A DNA stretch of 64,000 nt, taken from the NCBI GenBank assembly GCA_028622995.1, contig JAJQJQ010000029.1, forward strand, positions 1,612,001 through 1,676,000. The letters are read 5' to 3'. The translations under genes and the position numbers were made by a program. Of this stretch, positions 47,718 through 60,000 are shown piece by piece (the stretch's first letter is position 1; the number at the start of each line of letters is the position of its first letter). Source of the DNA: Panagrolaimus kolymaensis. Taxonomy: Eukaryota; Nematoda; Chromadorea; Rhabditida; Panagrolaimidae. The notes beneath the pieces were generated by a model that worked only from the letters and a program-made list of their open reading frames with translations, made no database searches and had not been told where the DNA came from.

Positions 47718-47734
47718 GCGGCCCGAAGGGCCGC
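47718..47734. repeat. GC-rich hairpin, third copy of the design
   Basis: GCGGCCC-GAA-GGGCCGC, a 7-bp all-GC stem with a 3-nt loop in AT-rich DNA, like those at 36067 and 36258 but without a long outer stem. Confidence 0.6.
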
Positions 47735-48290
47735 TTTATGCCTAGTAACAAAATAAATGACATGATATTAAGAATTATAATGATTTCTTTATTTTTTCCT
47801 TTAACCTTTTGCCACATTTTTTTTGAATTCGATAATGCAATCAATAAAAAACTATAAAATTGGTTACTTGATTCCTTGGATAATATATTTGCAAACAATT
47901 CAAATTTAAAAGAAAACCGTTTTTTATTAAATTTATAAAAGATTATTAAATTTTTAATAAATGCTCCATTTTTTATTGATATTTTTTCTTTTTTCTTGCT
48001 TGTCCAAAATCCCTCCTTTGCTTCATTTTCTTTTAAAAAACTTTTTAGCCACAAAACAAAGTGTTTTTTTCTTCCATATTTTTTTCTTACTCTTTTTTTT
48101 ATGAAGTTGCCATAGTTACTTTACTCTGTATTTTTTTTCATATTTAGTCATATTTTTCTTTCCTTTTTAAAGTTATTCAATATATTTTTTTTGTTTTGTT
48201 TTTGTTCAAATTTTGTGTCGTTTTTGAATGAACAAAAAAAAATGTGATAATTTTGACGTAAGAAATCGGCCACCTTTGAATGATTGTGAG

Positions 48291-48712
48291 CAGTGCTGTA
48301 TCGACGCCGACGAAATCGTCACGTCGTCGACGAAATCGTCGACGCCGACGACGGCGTCGGCGTCGGCGTCGTCGTCGATACTTTTTCTTATTTGTCGTCG
48401 ACGCCAAAAAATACTCGATTTTTTCAAAAAAATAAAAAAAATCATAGAAAATACAAAAATTAGACTATTTTAAACGCTTTAATTTAAAGTTATTGTTGTT
48501 TCTGTTAATAGAAACTTGTTTTATAATTATTTAATTTAATAATTTTTAGCTAAAAAAGCTCAAAATTTAATAAAGGAAAAAATATTTTAATTTTGGCATC
48601 GAGGCGTCGATTTGTCGTCGGCGTCGACGACGGCGTCGACGCCAAATTTTTGTGACGACGCCGTCGTCGTCGTCGGCGTCGGCGTCGACAAAATGGAAAA
48701 ATGACAGCACTG
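48291..48712. mobile_element. hAT-type MITE, 422 bp, with 8-bp target duplication
   Basis: The termini are CAGTGCTGT and its complement. The 8-bp duplication is ATTGTGAG (48283-48290 and 48713-48720). Internally, blocks of GTCGTCGACG/GGCGTCGGCGTCG flank an AT-rich core with no transposase. The minus-strand Arg-rich frames here are by-products of the CGA/CGT repeats. It shares the CAG.GCTGT tip and TCGACG-rich interior with the element at 3570-3763. Confidence 0.88.
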
Positions 48713-48720
48713 ATTGTGAG

Positions 48721-51700
48721 TCATTTCTTTTTTTTTAACAACTTTTTTTTCTCTAAATTCATTGAAATAAATTTTTAGCATTTTTTTAACCTCCCAATTT
48801 TTAAAGTCAATTTTTTTTCAAGCTTTTTTAAAGCAAATATTGGAAAAAGAAAAAATTGTTCTTTCATTTTCTCTTCTTTTTTTTGGAAGCGCTTTTAGCT
48901 TTGGTTTTTTTTTCATCTCACTTTTTGGTTTTGATATTTGTTCATCTGCCAGCAGGAAAAATTTTATTGATGAATTCTGAATTTTTTTTCTTTGAATTTT
49001 AGTTTTTTTAAAGTGTTTTAACAGCTGTTTTATTTGGCTTCGAGTTCCTAGGTTATATTTGCTTCTTTTTTTTGCAATTTTACTGTTTCATTTAATTTTT
49101 TTTAGTCCTCAAAATTTTTCAATCCAAAACTTAGGCGAAAAAAGAACTCGTTAATATTTTTTTTTGGATTTTGCATATTTTTTGCTACACTGCAGTCTCA
49201 CTTTTTTCTTTACTTTGATGATTTTTCGGCTAACTTTGATACCAAAATGACCCCCATTTTTGTGGGTTCTATAGTTTGGCTTCCCTATTCTCATCAAATA
49301 ATTGTCCTTTTTTTTCTTGTTGCGTAGGCTATTTTTTTCTTTATCTAATTTTTTTTTTCAATGATCAACCAAGTTAACACAAATTTAGTCCAAATATTTT
49401 TATCTTTATTTTTGATAAAAAAAAAAGAAGAAGTTTATTCTTCGTTTTATCTATCCTGCTTCCTCGCATTTTTTGGATTATTTGTCCAATTAAATTTCTT
49501 CTTTTCACTCTTCTTTTTTTTGTTCAATAAAATGGCTCCATTCTTTCTTTGGATTAATTTTATCATATTCTATTTTATTTCGCTCGCTGCCGTATAAAAA
49601 TAAGAAGAAAAAAAAATCCATTTTTTTGCGTCCGGGTTGATTGAAAAAAATTTTTTTTGGGTTAAAGAGCAATTTTTTTAATAATATTTTGCCACCTTTG
49701 ACAATTTCTTTGCTTAAATTCACGTGAAAGAAAATAAGTTAGATAGACTTGTTCAGAAAAAATTCCATTGTTTTTTTACCCCTCAAATCTTTGCTAAAGT
49801 CAAAAACTCTAAAAATTATTTGAAACAAATAACTATCCTCAACTTTACTTACTTACTTTTATTTTTTATTTTCTTCATCTCCATTTGTTTATTTTTTTTT
49901 TAATTCTCTGTTAATCCCTTTCTTTGCTAATGATCTTTCATTTAATTAAACTTAAACAAACTTCCCCCAAATTTTCGCGTGTCATGTTTACAGTAAATTT
50001 TTACTCCAAACAACAAATATAAAACTTTTTTTCGATATTGTTAAAAATTCCGGTCGCTGATCGATCAACGGCAGTCAAAAGAAAATTGTTTTCTTTTCTC
50101 CTTTACAAACCTCAAAACAAAATTAATACTTTATTTAATCCTATTATATTTACGCTGTCATTATCCTCTACTTTTTTTTTGTGGTGCTCTACTATCAACT
50201 TTGTTTTCATTTTTTTTTCGTTTTTAAATAATGCTGTCATGGAAAAATAAAGAAAAGAAAAAATAAGCCTTTTCTTCTTCTGTTTTTTTATGAAATCTGT
50301 TATTTATTTGTTTTTTTTATTGGATGTTTTTTCTTGATTCATTTTTCTTGTTATTAGTTTGCTAGGCTTGGTAGCTGATAGCAACTACTACAATGGGATC
50401 CTAAAAAGAAGCCTAGGTGAAACCTGGTGTCTGCTTCTATTGTTGAAAAAAGAAAAAAACAATAATAACCTACCTCAAAAAGGAAGAAGAAAGAAATTCT
50501 TTTGTTATGTTTTTTCTTTCGGATGTTTTTCTGTTATTCTCTTTTTTTGTATCATCGAATATTGGGGTTTAAGGTTAGAGGCCAAAAACAATTTACTTCT
50601 CCATTTTTAAATGTTTGAGAAAAAACGTCACTCTAATATTCTTGGACCGAAAATTTGCATAAATTAGATTTTTAAAACAAAAAAATTAAAAAACAATCAA
50701 TATTTTGTTTTTTTCCTTTTTTGGATTTTCTTTTAACCTTTTTTGGAAGTCGTGACTCTTTAACTCTATTCCTTGTTTATTTGGACTATTTTTTTGATTT
50801 CTCTTTCTGGCCACCAAAAACGTGTTTTCCATATTTCTTTTTATTTCTAAACAACTTTAAAAAAACTCTTTTCCCTCGTTTTGATTGATTTTCCTCTGGA
50901 TCGATTTTTATATTTTTCTTTTGAATTTTAAGTTGTTTGTTATTCTTAAAACTTTCATTGAAACCCATTTAACTGCTTTCTATTTGTTTATTTACAAAAA
51001 CAAACCTATGAAATTAATGATGGGAGGAGGATTAAAAAGTCAACAATATTTGTTTGATCTCTCTTTTCATTTTCGTCATCATCATCAGGCCTTGGACTGT
51101 CGAAATGAGTTACGTTTTTATTTTTTTTAAAATAAAAAATAAATAAAAGATAAATGAAACGTGACTCATTGACTCATCACCCGCTTTTTAACCTGTAAAT
51201 AAATAAATCAGTTTGAAATCTAAAAAAAGGAGATAAATCAAATATAGTTTATTTGTTAGAGAAACCTTTTTATTTCATAATTCATATTTTTTATTAAGCT
51301 TTCTTTTTATTTTCGAGTAATTACAAAGAATGTGTTGCTTTCATAACTAATTATGATTTTGAATCTTTATTGTTTGATTTTATATTTCTTGCTAAATTTG
51401 CTTTTTTTGGAGGATTTGATAGTTATCTTAAAAAATATTTCTGAAGTCGATCATTGCTGACTACGGCTTCTTTGAAAGTTTTTTTTAGTTTTTCCTACCA
51501 TCTTTTTTTCCTTGTTTGCTCGATTTTATCTGAAAAAAAAAATAATATGAAAAAATTCATAAATTTTCTGTAAAAAATCCTATAAAATAAAAGTTTGTAG
51601 TCTGGTAAAAAAATAATACTCAAAGTCATAAATTTTAAATGAATTTATTTGTTAATGATAAAAAACAAAATTAAAAAAATTTTACACCACTTTTCTTTTG

Positions 51701-54178
51701 ATTGACGTCATGAATCTCAAAACTAGAACACTTTACAAAAATTTAATTAACTCTCTCTTTTTTTCTGTAAAAACTCTCTTTGCAGCTGTTTTTTTTTAAT
51801 TTCACCATTTCCAGTAATCAGTTGTCAAGTGTTCTTATTATTACTCTTTTGTGCAAAAAACCAAATAAGCACATACATAATTTTTTCGCCATAAAATTAA
51901 AATGAAAAAAAAAGTCATTTTTCTTCAACATTTTGTGTGAAAACTCACACACATAATTCTATAATTCTTTTTTGCTGTTGTTGTATGGCTTCAAATAAAA
52001 AAGAGGAAAAAGAAAAAGATTTTTTTTGACACAAAGAACTTTGTTCATTCAAATTCTTTTCATTTTTTTCATATTTTTTTTTCATGCTTCAATACATAGG
52101 TGTGCTGTTTAGAGAATATAGAGCTCTCTCTCTCTCTCCCGGTAGTAAGTAAAAAAACACTTTTTTTGTGCGTCAATAAAAATTTTGGTCAAAGAAATAA
52201 ATAACACCACCGACACCAAAAAAAGAATAAAGGAGATTAAAGAATATTTTATTTATATGTATGTATTTTAAATTTAAATATTATTATTGAAAAGGAATTT
52301 GGTGAATTTGGTGGTTGGTTGGTTAGTTAGCGTTTATAATGTTGGATTAGAATATTTAGTAATTTTTTTCGTTGTTGACGTGTATGGATTTATTTTAATT
52401 TCTTTGGTCGTGATAAAAGCCACTAAAATAATGACACCATTGTTTAAAAAAAAGTATATATTAAAAAAATTTGCTTTATTTTAAAATTGAAAATATTTAA
52501 AAAGGCATTAGTTGTCTTATTAAGAATTGACTTTGATGTTTGAGAATGTTAGACTAAAAATCAAACACATTCAAAGGAACTTTGGTTGCTATTTTACGCC
52601 TTATCAAACCCGCGACTACTTCTAGACCCAGGTTTATTTCTGTTTTATTTTTTAGCCTTTCGAGTTTTTAGGTTAAAATTTTGTTCGTCGAGCTTTCCAT
52701 TTTTTTCTTCTGACATCGAAACTAATTCTTTTTTTAATTTTCTTTTATTTTTTGTGTTCTCATTACACCTTTCTTGATTTTTTAATCCTTTTGTACTCGT
52801 CGTCTGTATACTCTCACAAACAAAAAAAACTCAAGCTTTTCTTTTTTCCATTTACTTTTAAGCTTTTTTTCTTTAAACTTTTTGTATTTATTCGTTAAGC
52901 ATTTAATTAAACTCTTTCAATTTAATTCCAAAGAATTCAAATAAACGACGACGGCTATCATTTATTTATTTATTTTTCCCATTACCAATAAATACATACA
53001 TACTGAGTTGTTGCTACGACAACCCGCCTCCCTACTTCTCTTTTCTCGTTTCTTTTCTTTCTTTTTGAATATATAAATTATAGTCCAAAAAGAAGCAATA
53101 AAAAAATATTTTTTAAGTAAAAAAAAAATGAAAAGAAAACGAAAGAAGAAAAGTTAGCGTTTTCTGTATTTTTTTAGAGTTACCATTTTTTTCTACAGAA
53201 TACCTGTCTCTTTAAAAGAAACACAAATTTAAATTTTTTTGTATTTTTGAGAGAAGCAAAAAAACAAAGCCTCGTAATTCAGAAATATACCTTTTTTTCT
53301 TTTTTACTTTTCCTATTATTTTTTTTTGCTTTTGTGAATAAAAAATATATTCCAAAATTCCATATTTCTTTGCCCATATTTGCATAAGCCTCTTTTTTTC
53401 ATAAATATAATTTATATTTGTACTTTTTCTTATCAAAAATGGAAACGGAAAAAAGAGCGAGCCACAATCATGTTGAATGGATTGGTCAGTCATCGTCCGA
53501 AAGTTTTTTTGAATGAATCAGTTTTTTTGCTCTAAATTTTTTTTCTCGACTGACCATTGGAAAAAAGTTTTACGAATAAGGTTTTTAGTATCGCTATCTT
53601 TTTTTAGTCATAAAACTTTTTTAGTTTCGAATTCAGAAAAAAGGCAATTTTTTTCTAGAATTATTATTGCTTTTGAATTATTTAAAATTGTAAAAATGTA
53701 ACTTTGAATTCAAAAAACGTTTCTTGAAGTTCTATCACAAAAATGAAAATATTTTTTCTCTTGCTAACCCACTATTTTTCATTTTTTGTAAAAAGAATAA
53801 GGATTTTTTTTTGTATCTTTGTTACATATATCGAAAGCTGCTTTACTTTAATTCTTTTATTACGCCCTTTTTAAGCGGCTTCATGAGGATAAAAATGTGT
53901 GGGTGCCATTAAAAGAGGCTTACCTGCTTTTAACGAACATAACAAACATTGGTTCTTAAATTAAAAAAAAGTCAATTTGTGTTTTTTTGAATGACGAATA
54001 TTAATATTTCGTGGCGTGACCCATGACTCAAACAATTTTCGTTCCAAAACAATTTTTTTTAAATCGAATTTTTCAGGTTTCTTATTTGTTGTTGTTGTTG
54101 CATTTAAATTTTTTCCCTCCTTTTTTTCTTTCCATTTTTCTTCAACAAGAAAAAACCCGAAACTCTAAAAACTTAAAC
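48721..54178. other. 5.5-kb T-rich gene desert
   Basis: The + strand is dominated by T and C runs. None of the short open frames has a domain, splice partner or family match. A (CT)n tract lies near 52123-52138. The composition matches intronic + strand DNA, so this may be a long first intron or promoter region of the OST-alpha gene. Confidence 0.5.
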
Positions 54179-56056
54179 ATGGATATATTTTTGGATTTAT
54201 TTAAAAATAAAAATTCTACGATTATGATTATCGCAATTCCATCCGTGAGAATGTGGATCGATCATATTCAAGCATATTATATTTTATTCTTAGCTTTGGG
54301 AGTATTTTTTACTTTGATTACTATCACTCTTGCTGCAGTACATTTATATTTTGTTTATCGTTATATAAGTCATGAATCAATTCAATCAGATTTATATTGG
54401 CTTATTTATATGTGCCCTGTAAGTTTTTTATATTTCCTAATTTTTTTAAAGTCTCTTTTTGGGATTCAAATTTTTGACTTTTTTTTGTCACGGAAAAGTT
54501 AATTTTTTTTCAAATTATAAATACAAAAATAAACCAGTCACTTTTCCAGATTGTTTCCCTTTGCGGCTGTGTTGGAATGATAATACCTCGAGCCGCCACA
54601 TTTCTTTACGCTGTGGCTTTGGTATATTTTATGCTTTGCATTTTTGTTACCGTAACTTTAATGACCACATTAAATGGAGGTCGAAGGAAATTAGTTGAAA
54701 AATTATTAGCTAAAGATAAAAAAATTAATATGCGTATTTTGCCTCTTGGATGTTGGTTATTTTGGGTTCCTAAATTAACTCCAACTCATCGAGTTTTTCG
54801 TCGAATTGAATGGCTGGTTTTTCAATCACCAATTTTACGTATATTTTTGGAAATTTTAAATATCGTTGTTTATATGGAAATTGGACATCGAACTAATTTG
54901 TAAGTTTTGTGCATTGAAGCAAATATTTTTATATTTTTTTGTTTCGGAAAAAAATTGTTTATCTTTAATTTTGTCAGAAATTTGATTTGTCTCATCTAAA
55001 AATTTATTTTTTGATTTTTTATGCAAATTTTATTTTATTTTTGTTTTCAGCTTCTTTTCAATCACCAGTGTTTTGGGAATTATTTCATTATTTGTTGCTT
55101 CATGGGGAAGTTATATGATTATTCCACTTGGAAGTGTAAGTGTTTACTATCAGCTACAACTGAACCAAGCTAATTGACAAAGTTTTAGTCAATGCTAAAA
55201 AATTATCGCTTATCATTCATGTTCCATCTCGTTGATACCGCACAATTAATATATTCAGTTCAAAAATTTGCTTTTGATTTTCTTGTTGGTGTTGATTTTA
55301 TTCAAAATGATGACTTTTTACCCGCTCAATCCAAAGCTTTATGTAAGTTTTTAATCATCCATTTAATTATTCTCTCAAAAAGACCCGTCTTCTAATATAA
55401 AAAACTGTTTTACCTAAAGATTCAAAACTTCGATTTCGCCATTTTTTGTGCTCAATTTTCTTGACTCATTTTTTCTAAATATAAATAATTTAATTCTTTT
55501 CGAAAAACTATGAATTTTTTTCATAATTTCTTTAGTCTCGAAAAAAATTTTTACTCGATTGATTAATCCAAATTTTTTTTTTATAGATTGGATGTGTTTC
55601 TTACTCACATTAGAAATGTTTATTGCAAGTGTAATTGCAACATTTGCATTTCGTCCATCAAAAACAGAATTTTTTGATAAATTTAATAATCGACTTGATC
55701 ATGCTCGTTGGCAGGGGTCTAATGAATTTTCAAGTCGAAATGTTTCATCTGAGGGTTTGGATAATCTTCATCAAACTCCAAAAGAAGATTCACTTCAATC
55801 AATTCGAAATGATTATGAAATTACAAATCTTTCATCCGCAGAAAAATCAATCCCAGGAAATGAAAGTGGATTGGGATCTATTTCAATCAGTTCTATCTCA
55901 ACTTCCGCCGAGTCTCACAACGATTTTAAACTTGATGTGGAAAGGCTCGATTCTGAAGTGTTTGGGACCAATAATGACATAAATGAAAATGATTTAAGTG
56001 AAATTAATTTAAATTCTTTTCGAAGCGAAAAATCCAATAATCATAATAAATTTTGA
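54179..56056 (+). CDS. organic solute transporter alpha-like protein
   Basis: Five exons: 54179-54418, 54550-54899, 55051-55135, 55189-55342 and 55587-56056, giving 432 residues with frame kept throughout. Seven hydrophobic segments follow the OST-alpha/TMEM184 layout: W..HI.AYYILFLALG at the first helix, YWLIYMCPIVSL and IPRAATFLYAV at the next two, and a long cytoplasmic loop with LPLGCW. Residues 298 onward form a Ser-rich cytoplasmic tail. In animals OST-alpha forms a basolateral sterol/bile-acid transporter with OST-beta; C. elegans OST-alpha-like proteins act in sensory glia and other tissues. The small beta partner was not found in the window. Confidence 0.88.
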
Positions 56057-56536
56057 ATTATAAAAAAAAAAGCAATGAAAAAAAATAATTCACAAAAAAG
56101 CTTTATTTATTTATTTATTTTTGACGCAATGCTGCTTTCTTTGGTAGAAAAATAGTTTTTTCTAACTTTTTAAAAAAAAACTTTAATGTAAATATTTGTA
56201 AAATTTTATACATACATATTATTTTTGTAATTTTTAATACTTTGAATCATTCCATATATTTCCTTGTTTTGCTTTGCTATGTTTTTTGTTTTAATAATGT
56301 TGCCTTCATATTTTTTTTCTGTGTTTTATGAAATTTTAACGGGTCATCATCATTGTTTCCTGATTTTTTAATAAAAAAATAAAATTACTTTGTCAGTTTT
56401 TTTTTTAAATTAAAAATAAACAATTTAAAGATAAATATATTTTTTAAAAATTTTAAGCTTAGACATAAACTTTTAAGACAAATAGTAAAATTAAATTTAT
56501 AAAAGTTTCGTGGTTGTTGTTGGCTTGGATCACTTT

Positions 56537-57010
56537 TTAGAAGAGAGAACAAATGGGGAGAAGGACCAACCGATTTAGTTGCAAATGCATGAGTGAAATT
56601 GGATCATGATTCTGATGATCGATGATGATACGGCGATTCATGTTGTTGATCGTGATAATCTGGTGGAGGAGATTTAGGGCGGTCACGATAATCTGGAGAC
56701 CAGTTACGAGGTTATGATGAGCTTGACAATCTTTTGCGATGTGACCTCTTCGTCGACATTTGTAGCATAAGACTTCTCGACGATGTTTAGGACGATCAAT
56801 CGAAAAGTTAGATGCAAATGTATCATTAACACTATTGAGTTCGTTTTCATATTTCAAATATCGTTCACGGCGTTTTGCAATTTTGAATAGTTCATAATAA
56901 TTTGAAGGTTCATGACATCGAGGCGAATTTGGGGAAGCAGAAGTAAATAGGGTTTTAGCTCGATATTTAATGAATAAACAAAAAAAATAAAATAAAACTA
57001 AATATTTCAT
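56537..57010 (-). CDS. small CCHC zinc-knuckle protein
   Basis: A 157-residue frame with one zinc knuckle, C-x2-C-x4-H-x4-C (CYKCRRRGHIAKDC, residues 82-95), preceded by a basic segment. This type binds single-stranded RNA or DNA, as in retroelement Gag and RNA-processing proteins. The first 20 residues are hydrophobic and the ATG may be used as a signal or may be wrong, with the true start on an upstream exon. After the knuckle, the alternative minus-strand frame reads RNWSPDYRDRPKSPPPDYHD, more like an RNA-binding tail than the called frame. A frameshift near 56705-56720 is possible. Confidence 0.5.
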   Translation of the reverse strand: MKYLVLFYFFCLFIKYRAKTLFTSASPNSPRCHEPSNYYELFKIAKRRERYLKYENELNSVNDTFASNFSIDRPKHRREVLCYKCRRRGHIAKDCQAHHNLVTGLQIIVTALNLLHQIITINNMNRRIIIDHQNHDPISLMHLQLNRLVLLPICSLF

Positions 57011-60000
57011 TATTTAAATATTCAAAAATATCAAGTTTTTATATATATTAAAAAGAAAAAGAAATGTAAAAACTAAAAATTTGTAGCAATCGATCGACCA
57101 AAACATCTTGAGAATATATTTATCTCTCTATTTGATCTTTTTTTTTCTTCGAATCAAAAACATTGAATCAACCACCACACATTTTTCTAGTGATGCAAAG
57201 AAAGAAAATAAAATAAAATGCTTTCGACCATTCAATTTGATCCTTTATTTTTTTTGCCACACAAACAAAAAATATTTCTGCGTCAAAAATTTTTATTTAT
57301 TAATTCTTCATTTTTTAAATGAAAGTTAAATATTTCACATTTGCTTTCAAAACTTTACAACCCATAATAATGAGAGACAGACATGCTTGGAGAAATTTTG
57401 GTTTCTTTATTATTATTCATTTTTCATTTCTAAAACACATAACTTCTTTTTTATTGTGTAAAAAAACTTTTTTACAGACGACGTGGTGGCAACCAACCAG
57501 GTGCAACGAAAAAGACAAATGTCAAAATTCAGTGTAGCATATATATTGCTTTTTAAATATTAATAAAGTTCTTTCTCGCTCGCTACTTTTTCATTTTTTG
57601 TAAAAGGTGAGAAAAAAAAGTTCGTAACTTTGTCAACCACGAACTAAAAAGAAAAGATTGAAATTACTAAAACCATTTTTTTTCGTTCTCTGCAAAAGTC
57701 TTGAAAAAAGCGGAGTTTTATTTTTTTTCTTATTTTCTTTAACCTAAAAAATACATATTTTTTGGTTAAATTCAAATTTTTAATATTTGTTATTATTATT
57801 TCTTGAATTCCCGTAATTTACGTGACTATTTGAAAAGAAATAGAAAAAAAGCATGAATAAATAAAATTAAAATTAAATATATTTTGGTATGCTTTTTTCC
57901 TTTTTCTTTAAAAAACTTAAAAAGAAATTTAATTTTTCTTCCTCCTATTTTTTTCGGTTTTGCATGAAAAAAAAGAAGATATAAAGCTTGAGTTTTAAAA
58001 TACATAGATGCAAGCAAGATAATATTAATCTCAGTCTTTTTTTCTTGAATAAAGAAAGACCCGCGCTGCATTGGTTTTTGATTTTATTAATTTTATATTT
58101 TTAATACAATAAAATCCAAGATTTTCATGGATTATTTATTTCTTATTTTTAGTCTTTGATTTATAAATTTTTTTCTTTATTTCTGGTTTTTTTTCTAATC
58201 TTTTTTAAAAGTTCGTAAATAATTAAACCAGCCGATTACCCTTTTTTTCTTAATTTCCTATCTCTCCTTTTTTTGCAAAAAAAAAAGTTTTTTTACATAT
58301 TTATTTTTTCAAGTTCCCTCTTTTTTCTTTCTGATATTTGAGGCGGCATTTTTTTTTTCTTCTTGTTTTTTACGGGGAAAAGCAAAGTAGAGTCAGTCAG
58401 TCGTCGGACGGCATTTTTTATTTATTCCCTAAGGCTTTAAAGAAGAAAAAAAAAGAAGCAAGTTTGACATTCCTTTGCTTTGCATTCCCCTCTTTTTTTT
58501 CCAGGAGAAAAACATTTTTATTTTTTGTTTAGCAGGGCGCTTGTTTTTTCATGTAACGGCATTCACCAAATAGAAATAAAAATAAAAAACGAAACATTTT
58601 GTTCTCTTTTTTTTTTGCTTCCCCGCGCTTTTTTTCCTGAGCTTTCACGTGTATGTTTGTTGTTTCTTTTCTGTTTTTTTTATTCCTTCTTTCGACTTCT
58701 TTTTTTTTATGTTTGCTTTTTACTTACTTGAATTTTTTTTGTTTCAAATAAAAAAACAAAAAAAAGAGGAAGGAAGAAAAATATGGTTGAGTAAATTTTA
58801 TTTTTATTGGATGGACGCTGTATTTTTTTTTGTGTTGGTGTTTTCAATGTCAAAACTACATTAGGCTTTTTCGGTCTTTGCTGGTATTCGGAAAACCAAG
58901 TCCTTTGGGGTGAAATTTTTTGACGCACGTAAAGTGTGTTAAAATCGTTTTTGAATAGGTTTTTTGAAGAAGAAGAAAAAAGTGTTTTATTTTTTATGTT
59001 TGCCCTTTTCTTGCTTTTTGAAAAAAGAAGCTCTTGAGGTTTTTGGTTTAAAACATATGGAATCTGTTAAAATCAAAGCATTCGTTGCTCACAAATAAAT
59101 AAACTAAGGAATTTGAATATTAATTAAAAGAAATTAGTTAAACCCATTATTTTCGATGATTAAAGTTTGCGAATTACTTAATTTTATATTAAAAAAATAT
59201 ATGTATATTGCTTTTCTTTCTTTCTTAATTCAGCAAAATTAAAGTGTTTTCTATTTTTTTTTTAATTATAACTTTCAAAAGACGAAAATGCGCAATTTTT
59301 TTTTAAACATTGATCAAAAGTTCCATTTTTCTTTAACTTTTTAAAATTCAGCTGCCTTATCTGGTTCAAATTTCTAGTAATTGTTTTTATTTAATTCTTA
59401 TTGGTGGAATATTTAAAGTTTAATAGAAGATTTTCTTACAAACTTGAAGGAAAGGCTTTTTTGTTTTTGCAAAAAACATTGATTATTAAGAGCTAATATG
59501 TAGATGGTTATTTGTTTATAAAAATAACATTTTATTTATTTGCTTTGGCTTTAATCATGGTTGCATTATTTTGTAGTTTATTTTCAGGATCTAAAAAAAT
59601 CGGATGTTACTAAGTTTCTTTTTTAATTAAGTGCATGTGAACTTTTGCACTGTCTTTCCTCCAAAAAAAGCTTTTCATTTGTAAAAGAGTATAAAAATGT
59701 TTTTCAAATTTCCGTAAACACCTTTTTGTTTTATTACTTTTTTAATTTTATATTTTTTATTCAAAGTAAAACTAGAAAACTTTTTTCATTTTCTTTTTTT
59801 GTGCCAAAAATTGGTAATGGAAAAAAAAATTTACGGAAATGCTTTCATTTTTAAAAAAATTTTTATACTAAAAAACCCATTATAGCCAATAACAGCATCT
59901 AAAAAGAGTGAAAGAAAAAGATTTTATTTGAATAAATATAAGAAAACTTCAATTTATTTTTCATTTCATTGCTTTTCTTTTTCTTCCACTTTTTTATTTA

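Larger units (their letters stand above)
46772..48282. other. intergenic with scattered repeats
   Basis: No gene supported. It contains the degenerate minisatellite near 47306-47460 and the hairpin at 47718-47734. A 141-codon minus-strand frame at 47629-48054 overlaps the hairpin and resembles no known protein, so it is not called. Confidence 0.5.

Noticed and set aside
47629..48054. 141-codon minus-strand open frame
   Set aside because: It spans a GC-rich hairpin, has no recognisable domain, signal or splice partner, and its composition follows the local AT bias.
48177..48473. arginine-rich and Asp/Val-rich frames on both strands
   Set aside because: They are translations of the GTC/GAC repeats inside the hAT-type MITE.
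50359..50610. 83-codon frame in the T-rich desert
   Set aside because: No start context, homologue or splice partner. Similar-length chance frames are common across this region.
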